From the NCBI GenBank assembly GCA_937916185.1, contig CALGGD010000184.1, forward strand, positions 1 through 9,229: a DNA stretch of 9,229 nucleotides. Reading direction: 5' to 3'. Source of the stretch: an uncultured Oxalobacter sp. (lineage in GTDB: Bacteria; Pseudomonadota; Gammaproteobacteria; Burkholderiales; Burkholderiaceae_D). The notes under the pieces are model-generated. The model was given only the letters and a program-made list of their open reading frames with translations. It made no database searches and was not told where the DNA came from. The translations under genes and the position numbers were made by a program. Shown here in pieces: positions 1 to 6,484 of this stretch (positions are counted from its first letter, which is position 1; each line of letters starts with the position of its first letter).

Positions 1-993
1 GACCAGGAAAAAACCTACCTGAAAAACCGTGCTGAAGGCTTCGGGATATTCATCGCCGCCGCAACATTGGTCTCCCCCGAAGGAAAAACTTTCTATGGGC
101 AGCCTGATGCCTCTTCACCTGACAGTCTGGCATCCCTCAAGGAAACCGCAGATATCATCAAGTCTCAGGATGCCCTTGCCATCCTGCAGATTCATCATGG
201 TGGCCGTGATGCCATCAAGGACATTGTTCCTGACGGTAAAACCTACGCACCGTCCGATGACGCCAAAAGCGGGGCCAAGGCCATGAGTGCGGAACATGTT
301 GAGAAAGTCATCCAGGCATTTGCCGATACGACAACGCTTGCCATCAAGGCAGGTTTCGACGGCGTGGAAATCCATGGCGCAAACGGTTTCTTGCTGCAGC
401 AGTTTTACTCCGGTGATACCAACCGCCGCAACGATAAATGGGGAGGCAGTCTCGAAAAACGCATGGCGTTTCCGCTGGCCGTGACCGATGCATGTACTGC
501 TGCACGGGAAAAAGCGGGAAAAAATGATTTCATCATCGGCTACCGCTTCTCACCAGAGGAACCCGCCGAAGAAGGCATCACGATGAAAGAAACCTATGCC
601 CTGATTGATGCCCTCGCGGAAAAACCCTTGCAGTACCTGCATGTTTCCTTATGGAATTTCTACAATAAAGTCCGCCGTGGCGACGACACCAGCAAGACAA
701 GGATGGAATTGATCCACCGCCGCCTTGCCGGCAGACTCCCGCTGATCGGTGTCGGCAACCTGTTAACCGCTGATGACCTGCTCAAGGCTTTTGAAACAGG
801 ATTTGCTGAATTCGTCGCCTGTGGCAAAAGTGCCATGCTCAATCCCGGCGTTGCAAAATACATCGAGGAAGGCCGTGAAAGCGACATCGTCACCGTATTG
901 GATCCTGCCAAGCCAGACCACTATGGTCTGCCAGACAGACTCTGGAAAATGTGCCTGAAAGGTGCAAGCTGGCTGCCTTCCTTGAAAAACTGA
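1..993 (+). CDS. Old Yellow Enzyme family NADH:flavin oxidoreductase, 5' end outside the window
   Basis: This is the C-terminal 330 residues of an FMN-dependent ene-reductase-type TIM barrel. Such enzymes use NAD(P)H to reduce activated C=C bonds and are cytoplasmic. The frame is open from base 1, and the TTG at 67 is internal because recognisable family sequence (RAEGFG, then a VSPEG stretch) comes before it. About 30-40 N-terminal residues are probably missing. Numbering from the first codon in the window, visible marks are HHGGR (65-69), HGAN (125-128, supplying the flavin-site His and Asn), the NRRNDKWGGS stretch (141-150), GYR (180-182), and the phosphate-binding GVGNLLT (250-256) and ACGKSAMLNP (273-282). 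The residue two after the Asn, usually the proton-donating Tyr in OYE-type enzymes, is Phe130 here. The closest type I can name is the YqiG/NADH-dependent oxidoreductase branch. The exact substrate cannot be told. The next gene is convergent. Confidence 0.93.
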   Translation, partial: DQEKTYLKNRAEGFGIFIAAATLVSPEGKTFYGQPDASSPDSLASLKETADIIKSQDALAILQIHHGGRDAIKDIVPDGKTYAPSDDAKSGAKAMSAEHVEKVIQAFADTTTLAIKAGFDGVEIHGANGFLLQQFYSGDTNRRNDKWGGSLEKRMAFPLAVTDACTAAREKAGKNDFIIGYRFSPEEPAEEGITMKETYALIDALAEKPLQYLHVSLWNFYNKVRRGDDTSKTRMELIHRRLAGRLPLIGVGNLLTADDLLKAFETGFAEFVACGKSAMLNPGVAKYIEEGRESDIVTVLDPAKPDHYGLPDRLWKMCLKGASWLPSLKN

Positions 994-1027
994 CAACGCA
1001 GAATGGATACCCGATATCCCAACTGAA

Positions 1028-1053
1028 ACCGGCAGGGGAATTCCCCTGCCGGT
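1028..1053. terminator. Perfect 26-bp palindrome between convergent genes, candidate bidirectional terminator
   Basis: The stretch reads the same on both strands, with a GC-rich arm (ACCGGCAGGGG) and GAATTC at the centre. RNA from either strand can fold into a stem of about 11 bp. It lies 34 bases after the oxidoreductase stop and 29 bases before the stop of the convergent secreted-protein gene, where a shared terminator is expected. Neither side carries a good U tract: the + side continues AGCACAT and the - side continues TTCAGTT. Rho-independent termination is therefore plausible but unproven. A dyad protein-binding site is the alternative. Confidence 0.5.
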
Positions 1054-1082
1054 AGCACATAATCTGTGAATCACACACTTCA

Positions 1083-1889
1083 TCAGAATTCCTCATACAG
1101 CCAGTAATGGTCTTTTTTCCTGCCATCAATAAAAATGTTCATCTCGCCCCAGGCTTTGGCGGGAACATTGCCGGCGATGCAATGATGCCGCCCCCTGTTT
1201 TCACTGCCGTCTTTTCCGTTCAATTCAATCCGGACATTTCCCTTTTCAAACACATAGCGGGTACACCATCCCCAGTCTGCATACAGGGTACGGTCCTTAC
1301 CCTTCATCTCAAAATCCGGCTTCCCTTGAGCAGCCTTTCCAGGTTTATTCCAGGAACGGTAAATCATGCCATTTTCATCATCGATACCTGAAAGGAACTG
1401 GATGTTATGCTTCGATGTCGAGAAATAACCGATGGACATTGGTCCCTGCGTATAATCAAACGCATTTTCATTGCTGTAACATTGCCCGGCATTTCCGATA
1501 TCAAACCGTTCCGTCAGTTTTTCCCATCTTTCACATTCCCATATGCCATTGTGACGGCAGTTCCATCCGATATGATCATCTTGGGAAGAAGGTCCACCCA
1601 ACCATTGACGGGTCACCCATTCTGCTGTCTTCACAAAGGGCGAACCGGTCCTCTCGGCAGAACAGACTGCTGCCAGATAGGCTCCTCTAGCAACCAGCGC
1701 CTTGTAATACCGTTGCGTCGGACACCTGTAAGGCTTCCCATCGATTTCCGCAGAAATCGATTTCGAATAGCCCGTCATCACATCGCCGCAGTCCTGGTCT
1801 GCCTCAGCTGCCGGGGAAACCACAGCTCCTGAGACAAGGAAGCAGGAAACCAGAAGCCGTCTTGTCAACTTGAAAAAGGACATGATCAT
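1083..1889 (-). CDS. Exported eight-cysteine protein of unknown family
   Basis: I do not recognise this family. Two in-frame ATGs lie close together (1889 and 1883). The AAAGG ribosome site is only 3 bases from the first and 9 from the second, so 1883 (266 residues) is the likelier start. Numbered from there, residues 1-28 form a signal peptide: basic KLTRR, a hydrophobic stretch, and an AEA cleavage site before Asp29. The mature protein should therefore lie in the periplasm or outside the cell. It has eight cysteines (32, 54, 74, 109, 117, 135, 207, 235), an even number that suits four disulfides. It is rich in Trp and Tyr and has no further membrane segment. The early Cys14 (LVSC) follows too short a hydrophobic run to be a convincing lipobox. 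The gene lies 55 bases downstream of dnaQ on the same strand and may be co-transcribed or have its own promoter. Confidence 0.85.
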   Translation of the reverse strand: MIMSFFKLTRRLLVSCFLVSGAVVSPAAEADQDCGDVMTGYSKSISAEIDGKPYRCPTQRYYKALVARGAYLAAVCSAERTGSPFVKTAEWVTRQWLGGPSSQDDHIGWNCRHNGIWECERWEKLTERFDIGNAGQCYSNENAFDYTQGPMSIGYFSTSKHNIQFLSGIDDENGMIYRSWNKPGKAAQGKPDFEMKGKDRTLYADWGWCTRYVFEKGNVRIELNGKDGSENRGRHHCIAGNVPAKAWGEMNIFIDGRKKDHYWLYEEF

Positions 1890-1944
1890 TTGCCTTTCAG
1901 AAAATCAAAAACATGCCTGCATCCAGACGGTATGCCATCCAACA

Positions 1945-2502
1945 TCAGCATTCTCCCCCATCATCACCGGAAGCCATTCTGAATCCGTCCTGCATCATCA
2001 CCAGATAAACCTCTGCCAGAAGTTGTGCATCAAGCAACGCACCATGGATTGTCCGTTCAGAACGGTCAACACCAAAACGGTCGCATAAAGCATCCAGACT
2101 GTTGCGTCTATTGGGGAACATCTGCTTTGCCAATGCCAAACTGTCAATGACATGGGCTGTCAATTCCGCAATCGATGGCATATCCAGACGCTTCAGTTCC
2201 GCATCCAGGAAACCGACGTCAAATTCCGCATTATGGATAATCAGTTCAGCATCTCTGATGAACTCACAGAACCCTGCTGCAATTCCTGAAAACGCAGGTT
2301 TGTCACTGAGGAATCCATCCGTCAATCCATGGATCTTCACAGCATCTTCAGACATATGCCGCTCAGGATTGATATAGACATGGAAATGGTTACCTGTTAC
2401 TTGACGGTCAATAACCTCAACACAGCCAATCTCCACAATCCGGTCACCACCGTTGGCATCCAGACCGGTCGTTTCTGTATCCAAGACAACCTGCCGTACC
2501 AT
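1945..2502 (-). CDS. dnaQ: DnaQ-type 3'-5' exonuclease (DNA polymerase III epsilon subunit-like), lacking the C-terminal tail
   Basis: DnaQ proofreads DNA synthesis as the epsilon subunit of polymerase III core, cutting mispaired 3' ends with two metal ions. The start at 2502 (185 residues) is chosen because homology begins at MVRQVVLDTETTG and an AGAAGGGAG ribosome site lies 7 bases before it. The open frame runs further upstream but without homology. All DEDDh motifs are present: Exo I Asp8 and Glu10 (LDTETTG), Exo II Asp95 (HNAEFDVGFLDAEL), Exo III His153 and Asp158 (HGALLD), plus NSLDALCDRFGV before it. The E. coli protein has 243 residues, and the roughly 55 after the exonuclease fold bind the polymerase alpha subunit. 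Here only about 16 residues follow EVYLVMM, so that tail is missing. It could be the housekeeping subunit in reduced form or a stand-alone repair exonuclease. It lies 26 bases downstream of the HAD-domain gene, probably in the same transcript. Confidence 0.88.
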   Translation of the reverse strand: MVRQVVLDTETTGLDANGGDRIVEIGCVEVIDRQVTGNHFHVYINPERHMSEDAVKIHGLTDGFLSDKPAFSGIAAGFCEFIRDAELIIHNAEFDVGFLDAELKRLDMPSIAELTAHVIDSLALAKQMFPNRRNSLDALCDRFGVDRSERTIHGALLDAQLLAEVYLVMMQDGFRMASGDDGGEC

Positions 2503-2509
2503 TTTCAAA

Positions 2510-2518
2510 CTCCCTTCT
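2510..2518 (-). promoter_or_regulatory. Ribosome binding site that fixes the dnaQ start
   Basis: On the - strand AGAAGGGAG lies 7 bases before the ATG at 2502. It occupies most of the 26-base gap after the upstream gene's stop. The longer reading frame that begins at 2613 would run through this site and through the end of the upstream gene, so it is not used here. Confidence 0.7.
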
Positions 2519-2528
2519 GACCCATCAC

Positions 2529-3761
2529 TTAAAGAATACCGTATTCCTTCAGCCGTTCCATCACAGTGGCACAGTCGGTACAGCGGATGGCAAGCCCTCC
2601 AGCCTGGCGCCACTGCCTGATATTGGGTTTCCAGTCATCGATAAGGATGGTTCCCTGTCCCTTGCAGAAAAGCTGCTTGTCTTTGGCGCTCTTCACGGCA
2701 TTGACGACCACCTTTTCAGACAGTTCACGGTGCATCCAGGCGACCTTGTCCGCCTCAGCTGTCGGAATTCCCCTTTTTTCCTTTGGGACAGCGGTCAGGA
2801 TCTCAACCCGGTCCCCATACTTCCCATAGAGGGCATCAAACAAAGCCTTCGCATCAGGCATCAGTTCCAGGGTATTGAAGAAATTCGGCACCTTCCTGAC
2901 CGCCTCCCACATCTCATCATCCGTATAGTCCCTGCTGCCGAACGCCTGGGATGCCCCCTTCGTGAAATCAGCCAGGACCCCATCCATATCCAGGTAGATT
3001 TTCTCGACAGTCAATCCTTTCCCGACTTCCTGTGCTTTCGCATAACGGTGCATATCAGTCCCCTCACGGTAATAAGAACTGAAAGTCCCCAGTTCCAATG
3101 CGGCCTTTTTCCATTGGACATCGATATCAGGGTCACAACGGTGGTAATAGGCATCCTTGAAACATTGGGTCTCCAGTTCCTCCATTTCCGGCCCATCAGG
3201 CAGCGCACAGAAATCCAGCCCCTTTTCGGTGGCAACCTCCAACAGCCGGTAATTCGAGAGCCACAGGACCTTGCCCATCATATTGCCGTAAGGCATCTCT
3301 TCCAATGAACCCGCCAGGAGGGACTCCTTATCGAACGGCTTCAGCATGGTGACCGACAGGTAATCCGGCAGTTTTTCAATCTGGACAGATGAAGCGAGGA
3401 AAGCCCCCTGCTTCTCTTTCCGGGATGTCCCTGTTTCAAGGAAAACACCGTTCTCAGGATCGACCTTCACCAAAGCGGGAATCCCCAGTGACTTGAAAAA
3501 GCATCCGGCATAATTGAACAGTTCCGCTTTCCTTTCCGGTGTTGCAGTGATGACATAGAGCGTAAGGCTGTCTGCCGCACCATCAACCGTCAACGGGGCA
3601 TAGAACCAGTTGAAGACATACCGCTTCACCTGATAAGACAGGAACCTGGTGATGCTTTCCTCTCCAACCGCTTTCCTGCCTGTGGCAAAGGCAACCAGGG
3701 GGAACCCCTGGCCAACCCATTCCTCAATCAACCGATAAGCAGGCCCTTTTCCCTTTTGCAT
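2529..3761 (-). CDS. Unknown N-terminal region fused to a HAD-type 5'(3')-deoxyribonucleotidase domain
   Basis: The 410-residue protein has two parts. Residues of about 250-410 form a HAD phosphatase domain of the NT5C/5'(3')-deoxyribonucleotidase kind: motif I YLDMDGVLADF with nucleophile Asp258 and acid/base Asp260, motif II ILTAVPK with Thr323, a lysine-containing stretch KSAKDKQLFCK as motif III candidate, motif IV LIDD (375-376), then WRQAGGLAI. Family members remove phosphate from nucleoside monophosphates or similar small substrates. Residues 1 to about 245 match nothing I recognise. They include aromatic strand-like stretches (YVFNWFYAPLTV, SLTLYVITATPE) and a Cys/His-containing stretch DAYYHRCDPDID. 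The usual single-domain enzyme is about 180-200 residues, so this is a fusion. Start 3761 is preferred over 3797 because a strong AAAAGGAGAGG site lies 8 bases before it. It overlaps the previous gene by 38 bases, implying coupled translation, and dnaQ follows 26 bases later. Confidence 0.85.
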   Translation of the reverse strand: MQKGKGPAYRLIEEWVGQGFPLVAFATGRKAVGEESITRFLSYQVKRYVFNWFYAPLTVDGAADSLTLYVITATPERKAELFNYAGCFFKSLGIPALVKVDPENGVFLETGTSRKEKQGAFLASSVQIEKLPDYLSVTMLKPFDKESLLAGSLEEMPYGNMMGKVLWLSNYRLLEVATEKGLDFCALPDGPEMEELETQCFKDAYYHRCDPDIDVQWKKAALELGTFSSYYREGTDMHRYAKAQEVGKGLTVEKIYLDMDGVLADFTKGASQAFGSRDYTDDEMWEAVRKVPNFFNTLELMPDAKALFDALYGKYGDRVEILTAVPKEKRGIPTAEADKVAWMHRELSEKVVVNAVKSAKDKQLFCKGQGTILIDDWKPNIRQWRQAGGLAIRCTDCATVMERLKEYGIL

Positions 3762-4608
3762 CTTTTTTTCCTCTCCTTTTGGATGAAAGTTCCACATAGT
3801 CAGTCTTCAGGGAACGTCTGGCTGCATCATAAAGGACATCATGGTATTCCCGGATTGAAGCGTCCAGGTTCAACCCTTCCCTGTAGAAATAATTCCCAGA
3901 TTCAAGGACAGAGACTGAAACCTGGTCCTCTGCATAGGAATCCATCTGGAAACGGAAACCATCAAGGATTCCGATACAGGCATTTTCCCCGCTTTCCGGG
4001 TCAGGGTCCTTTTCCCATTCAATCCGGTCAACATTCCCAATCAGATAATCAAACAGGTCCTTATTGTTTTCATAAGTCGTGAAATAAATCCTGAACGCAC
4101 TGTTTATCAGGTCAACACTTCTCAAGGCATCCTCTTTATGTTCCTTGACCGCTTTTTCAGTGTCACCGAACCATTTCATCCAACATTCATCGATGAAGGC
4201 ATAGTCGACCTTCCTCAATCCCCGCTCAAAAGCGGTTTCAATAATCCAGATGGCTTCGGAAGTATATTCATCAGGACAACCGTAATACTGTGAACCGATT
4301 TTACGGACATCAAAAATATCCAGGATATTCGTGATGCGGTTGACCAGATAGGAAAGTCCCCTGTCGACCCGTATCACGGCATCAATGAAGATTTTCTGGA
4401 AATCAGGGTTTTCCTCCAGATTGAAAACAGGTCTCCTGTCCCCATAGCGCAGTTCAAAACAGTTACCTTCATCGTTGTAGGACCGCGTTATGCTGATTTT
4501 TTCCCCATCATCCAGGTAACCGATGTACTGGTTATGTGGTTCAAGGTCAATATGGTATTTCCAGGTAATCTTGTCCAGTTTTTCCAAGAGTTCCTTTTCA
4601 ACCGTCAT
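3724..4608 (-). CDS. Hypothetical protein of 294 residues, no family recognised
   Basis: I do not recognise this protein. The start at 4608 has a GGAG site 8 bases upstream. It has no signal peptide or membrane segment and is acidic and aromatic overall, so it is probably cytoplasmic. The first 60 residues look strand-rich (YHIDLEPHNQYIGYLDDGEKISI). The middle, about 85-190, looks helical and includes a Trp/Cys stretch (FIDECWMKWFGD). The region at 215-250 again looks strand-like (GFRFQMDSYAEDQVSVSVLE). The last 20 residues are strongly basic (KRRGKK, KGKR), but the same bases form the ribosome site of the next gene, so the basic tail may partly follow from that. The 38-base overlap with the HAD-domain gene argues that the two products are made together and may act together. 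The gene follows the shorter repeat gene after a 160-base gap. Confidence 0.78.
   Translation of the reverse strand: MTVEKELLEKLDKITWKYHIDLEPHNQYIGYLDDGEKISITRSYNDEGNCFELRYGDRRPVFNLEENPDFQKIFIDAVIRVDRGLSYLVNRITNILDIFDVRKIGSQYYGCPDEYTSEAIWIIETAFERGLRKVDYAFIDECWMKWFGDTEKAVKEHKEDALRSVDLINSAFRIYFTTYENNKDLFDYLIGNVDRIEWEKDPDPESGENACIGILDGFRFQMDSYAEDQVSVSVLESGNYFYREGLNLDASIREYHDVLYDAARRSLKTDYVELSSKRRGKKDAKGKRACLSVD
3770..3780 (-). promoter_or_regulatory. Strong ribosome binding site inside the upstream gene
   Basis: On the - strand AAAAGGAGAGG lies 8 bases before the ATG at 3761, with a run of seven A in between. It lies within the last codons of the 294-residue gene (encoding KRRGKK) and decides the start of the HAD-domain gene. 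It makes translational coupling between the two genes likely. Confidence 0.75.
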
Positions 4609-4652
4609 CTTTCATTCTCCATTCAACAGATTTCCAGATACCCTGGGCAACC

Positions 4653-4681
4653 TTTATCCTTGCTGTACATTATTCAGACAA
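4653..4681 (-). promoter_or_regulatory. Weak sigma70-like promoter candidate before the 294-residue gene
   Basis: On the - strand TTGTCT (4676-4681) and GATAAA (4653-4658) are 17 bases apart, each matching four of six consensus bases. Transcription would begin near 4646, about 38 bases before the ATG at 4608. This is the only spacing-compatible pair I found in the 160-base gap 4609-4768. That gap otherwise holds a 12-bp palindrome (ATCACTGGTGAT, 4723-4734) and a possible decayed repeat unit. Such weak matches are common by chance. Confidence 0.28.
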
Positions 4682-4722
4682 TTGCGACAGGATTTGACGT
4701 AAACGGGCAACTTCAAACGCAT

Positions 4723-4734
4723 ATCACCAGTGAT
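4723..4734. other. 12-bp palindrome, possible operator or chance dyad
   Basis: ATCAC and GTGAT are separated by two bases. It lies 35 bases after the stop of the shorter repeat gene and 114 bases before the next start. It is too short to act as a terminator and has no U tract. It is recorded as one of the few ordered elements in this gap. Confidence 0.2.
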
Positions 4735-4768
4735 TGGCTGCCTGCTTCAGTGAGCCGGTCCTTACGGG

Positions 4769-6448
4769 TCAAGACAGGAATCTGAGAGGCTCCTGGCAAC
4801 TATGCTGTACTTCTGCTTTCAGCAGCTGAGGAACATACTTCAATGCACCGGGATTATTTTTTACAGCAGCCAGGCAGATTTCAAGCGTTCTCGAACCATT
4901 GGGAACAGACCGCAAAGCAGAACCGTCAATCTGCATAGCTGCGAAATAAAATGCCGGTGTTTTCAAGGCATCCGGAATCTCCACCAGCGCCCAAGAATCT
5001 GTCTTTAATGCCTCAAGGCAGATTTCCGCAGTTTTCAGGGAGTCTGGCACATAGCAGAGCAACCTGCCGTTGTCCCTGACAGCCTCAAGACAGGTCTCGG
5101 GCGTTTTCCAGGCATCTGGCAAGCAGGACAATGCCAAACTGTCACTCCTGACCGCCTCAAGGCAGAATGAAGGCGTCAACAGCATTTCAGGCACAAATTT
5201 CATCGCATACCATTTTTCCTTCACAGCCGTCATACACACCTCAGCCGTTTTCAGCAGATCAGGAACCTCTTTCAACCGATACCCATCATCCCTCACCACT
5301 GACACGCACAGGGCTGCCGCTTCCGACTGAAGGTCCGATGTCCTCAAAGGTTCCGGTACAAACCTGAACGCCCGCCAGTCTTTCCGCACTGCTGCCAGGC
5401 AGACGTCCTGCGTCATCAGATGCCTGGGGACATACCGTAAAGCCTCACCATTGCTATTGACAGCAGTCAGGCAGAGTTCCACCGTTTGCAAACCTGCCGG
5501 GACATAACACAGTCCCCTGCCATCACTTTTCACAGCTTCAAGACAGAGCCCTGATGTCTTCAGGCCATCCGGAACATCCCCCAACTCCCTGCCATCTTTC
5601 CTGACCGCAGCCATGCAGACAGAAGCAGTCTTCAATCGGTCTGGGATATACGCCAGCCTACGACCATCCTCCTGCACCAATTCAATGCAAACCGCCTCTG
5701 TCTTCAAAGGCTCTGGGACATATTTCCAAGCCAAACAGTTTTCTTTCAGCGCTGCCAGGCAGATGTCTTTGTCCATCAGCCGTTCAGGGACATATTCCAA
5801 GACATGGCTCCGTTCCCTGACAGCAGCCAAACAGATTGCCTTTGTCTTCAATGTGTCAGGGACATTCTCCAGCGCATAAGGGTTGTACTGGACAGCAGCC
5901 ATCAAGAGTTCCTCTGTCATCCGGTCTTCGGGGATATTCTTAATGTCACGGTAATCCAGTCCAGCGGATTCAAGGCTTTTTTCTACCGCCTGATCGGGGT
6001 ATCTACCAAACAGGCAGTCATCACCCCATTCAAAATGGAAAGGACTGCCATTAGCCATCATGAAATTGAATTCAGCTTCAGTGAGCCCTTTCTTTTCCTT
6101 CCTGACTGTCTCAAACCCATCATCAACCGTAAAGTAAATGCCAGATCCACAGACATAGACCGACTCATAGATTTCATTCCGGTTTTTGTCGAAACAGGTA
6201 ATCTGATAGACCGTTTCCGGCAGTTCCAGTTTTTCCTTGACCGTCAGATACCTGGGCGGGATACAATTACGGTTCTGCTCTTCACACCCACAGACATACC
6301 AGTTGTAAACCGCCTCTACAACAGCTTCCAAAGACTTGTGCCGGTCCTTTTCACTGAGATACTGGTTATGGATTTCAGAGATACGTCCTTCAGTTGCCTT
6401 CCTTGTCACTGTTGTAATCCTTCGTAGTTGACTGACCATATCCATCAT
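4769..6448 (-). CDS. DUF4116-like repeat protein with a unique N-terminal domain (15 repeat units)
   Basis: The 559-residue protein has no signal peptide. Residues 1-172 are a non-repeat domain found nowhere else in the window. It begins with a helical, charged stretch, then has a cysteine group (Cys53, Cys55, Cys62), a strand-rich middle (TVYQITCFDKNRNEIYESVYVCGSG), and an acidic aromatic end with FHFEWGDD. Residues 173-539 are fifteen tandem 24-residue units, with unit 9 expanded to 31. A broken sixteenth unit and 20 tail residues end the protein (AEVQHSCQEPLRFLS). Related DUF4116 repeats (Pfam PF13475) share the AAV, G, AL and Y spacing and have no known function. By inference it is an alpha-solenoid scaffold whose N-terminal domain gives it a specific job. 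The start at 6448 (MMDMV) has AGGTG 5 bases upstream. It lies 36 bases after the larger repeat gene and is probably co-transcribed with it. Confidence 0.88.
   Translation of the reverse strand: MMDMVSQLRRITTVTRKATEGRISEIHNQYLSEKDRHKSLEAVVEAVYNWYVCGCEEQNRNCIPPRYLTVKEKLELPETVYQITCFDKNRNEIYESVYVCGSGIYFTVDDGFETVRKEKKGLTEAEFNFMMANGSPFHFEWGDDCLFGRYPDQAVEKSLESAGLDYRDIKNIPEDRMTEELLMAAVQYNPYALENVPDTLKTKAICLAAVRERSHVLEYVPERLMDKDICLAALKENCLAWKYVPEPLKTEAVCIELVQEDGRRLAYIPDRLKTASVCMAAVRKDGRELGDVPDGLKTSGLCLEAVKSDGRGLCYVPAGLQTVELCLTAVNSNGEALRYVPRHLMTQDVCLAAVRKDWRAFRFVPEPLRTSDLQSEAAALCVSVVRDDGYRLKEVPDLLKTAEVCMTAVKEKWYAMKFVPEMLLTPSFCLEAVRSDSLALSCLPDAWKTPETCLEAVRDNGRLLCYVPDSLKTAEICLEALKTDSWALVEIPDALKTPAFYFAAMQIDGSALRSVPNGSRTLEICLAAVKNNPGALKYVPQLLKAEVQHSCQEPLRFLS
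4832..5932 (-). repeat. Fifteen tandem 72-bp coding repeats (24 residues each)
   Basis: The 24-residue unit has Pro1, Glu/Asp2, Leu4, Lys/Arg5, Thr6, hydrophobic 9, Cys10, Ala13, Val14, Lys/Arg15, Leu21, Tyr/Phe23 and Val24 as its common residues. Fourteen units are exactly 24 residues. Unit 9 (5264-5356) carries a 7-residue insertion (around SDLQSEA). Cys10 is kept in units 2-8, 10-13 and 15. Unit 14 has Tyr there, unit 1 has Leu, and unit 9 has a Cys at the equivalent place once the insertion is removed. Units 4-6 share DGR in the loop (DGRRL, DGREL, DGRGL), pointing to recent local duplication. Confidence 0.92.
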
Positions 6449-6484
6449 ACAGACACCTGCTGCAACACTTGACGCATAAAGCTT

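Noticed and set aside
1107..1832. Open frames on the + strand opposite the secreted-protein gene (up to 141 residues)
   Set aside because: The - strand frame has a signal peptide, a ribosome site and an orderly cysteine pattern; the + strand products show no recognisable features.
1890..1944. Terminator after dnaQ
   Set aside because: A T-rich run (TTTTTGATTTT) is present on the - strand, but only 4-bp stems can be drawn before it.
2503..2613. Upstream extension of dnaQ to an ATG at 2613
   Set aside because: The extra 37 residues have no DnaQ homology, overlap the end of the HAD-domain gene, and bypass the good ribosome site before 2502.
3762..3797. Start of the HAD-domain gene at 3797
   Set aside because: The added residues (HPKGEEKK) are mostly a translation of the ribosome site itself; the ATG at 3761 sits 8 bases after it.
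4609..4768. Small gene ending in RLRQILSQLSE in the gap between the repeat gene and the 294-residue gene
   Set aside because: Only about 17 residues are open before a stop, with no start codon or ribosome site.
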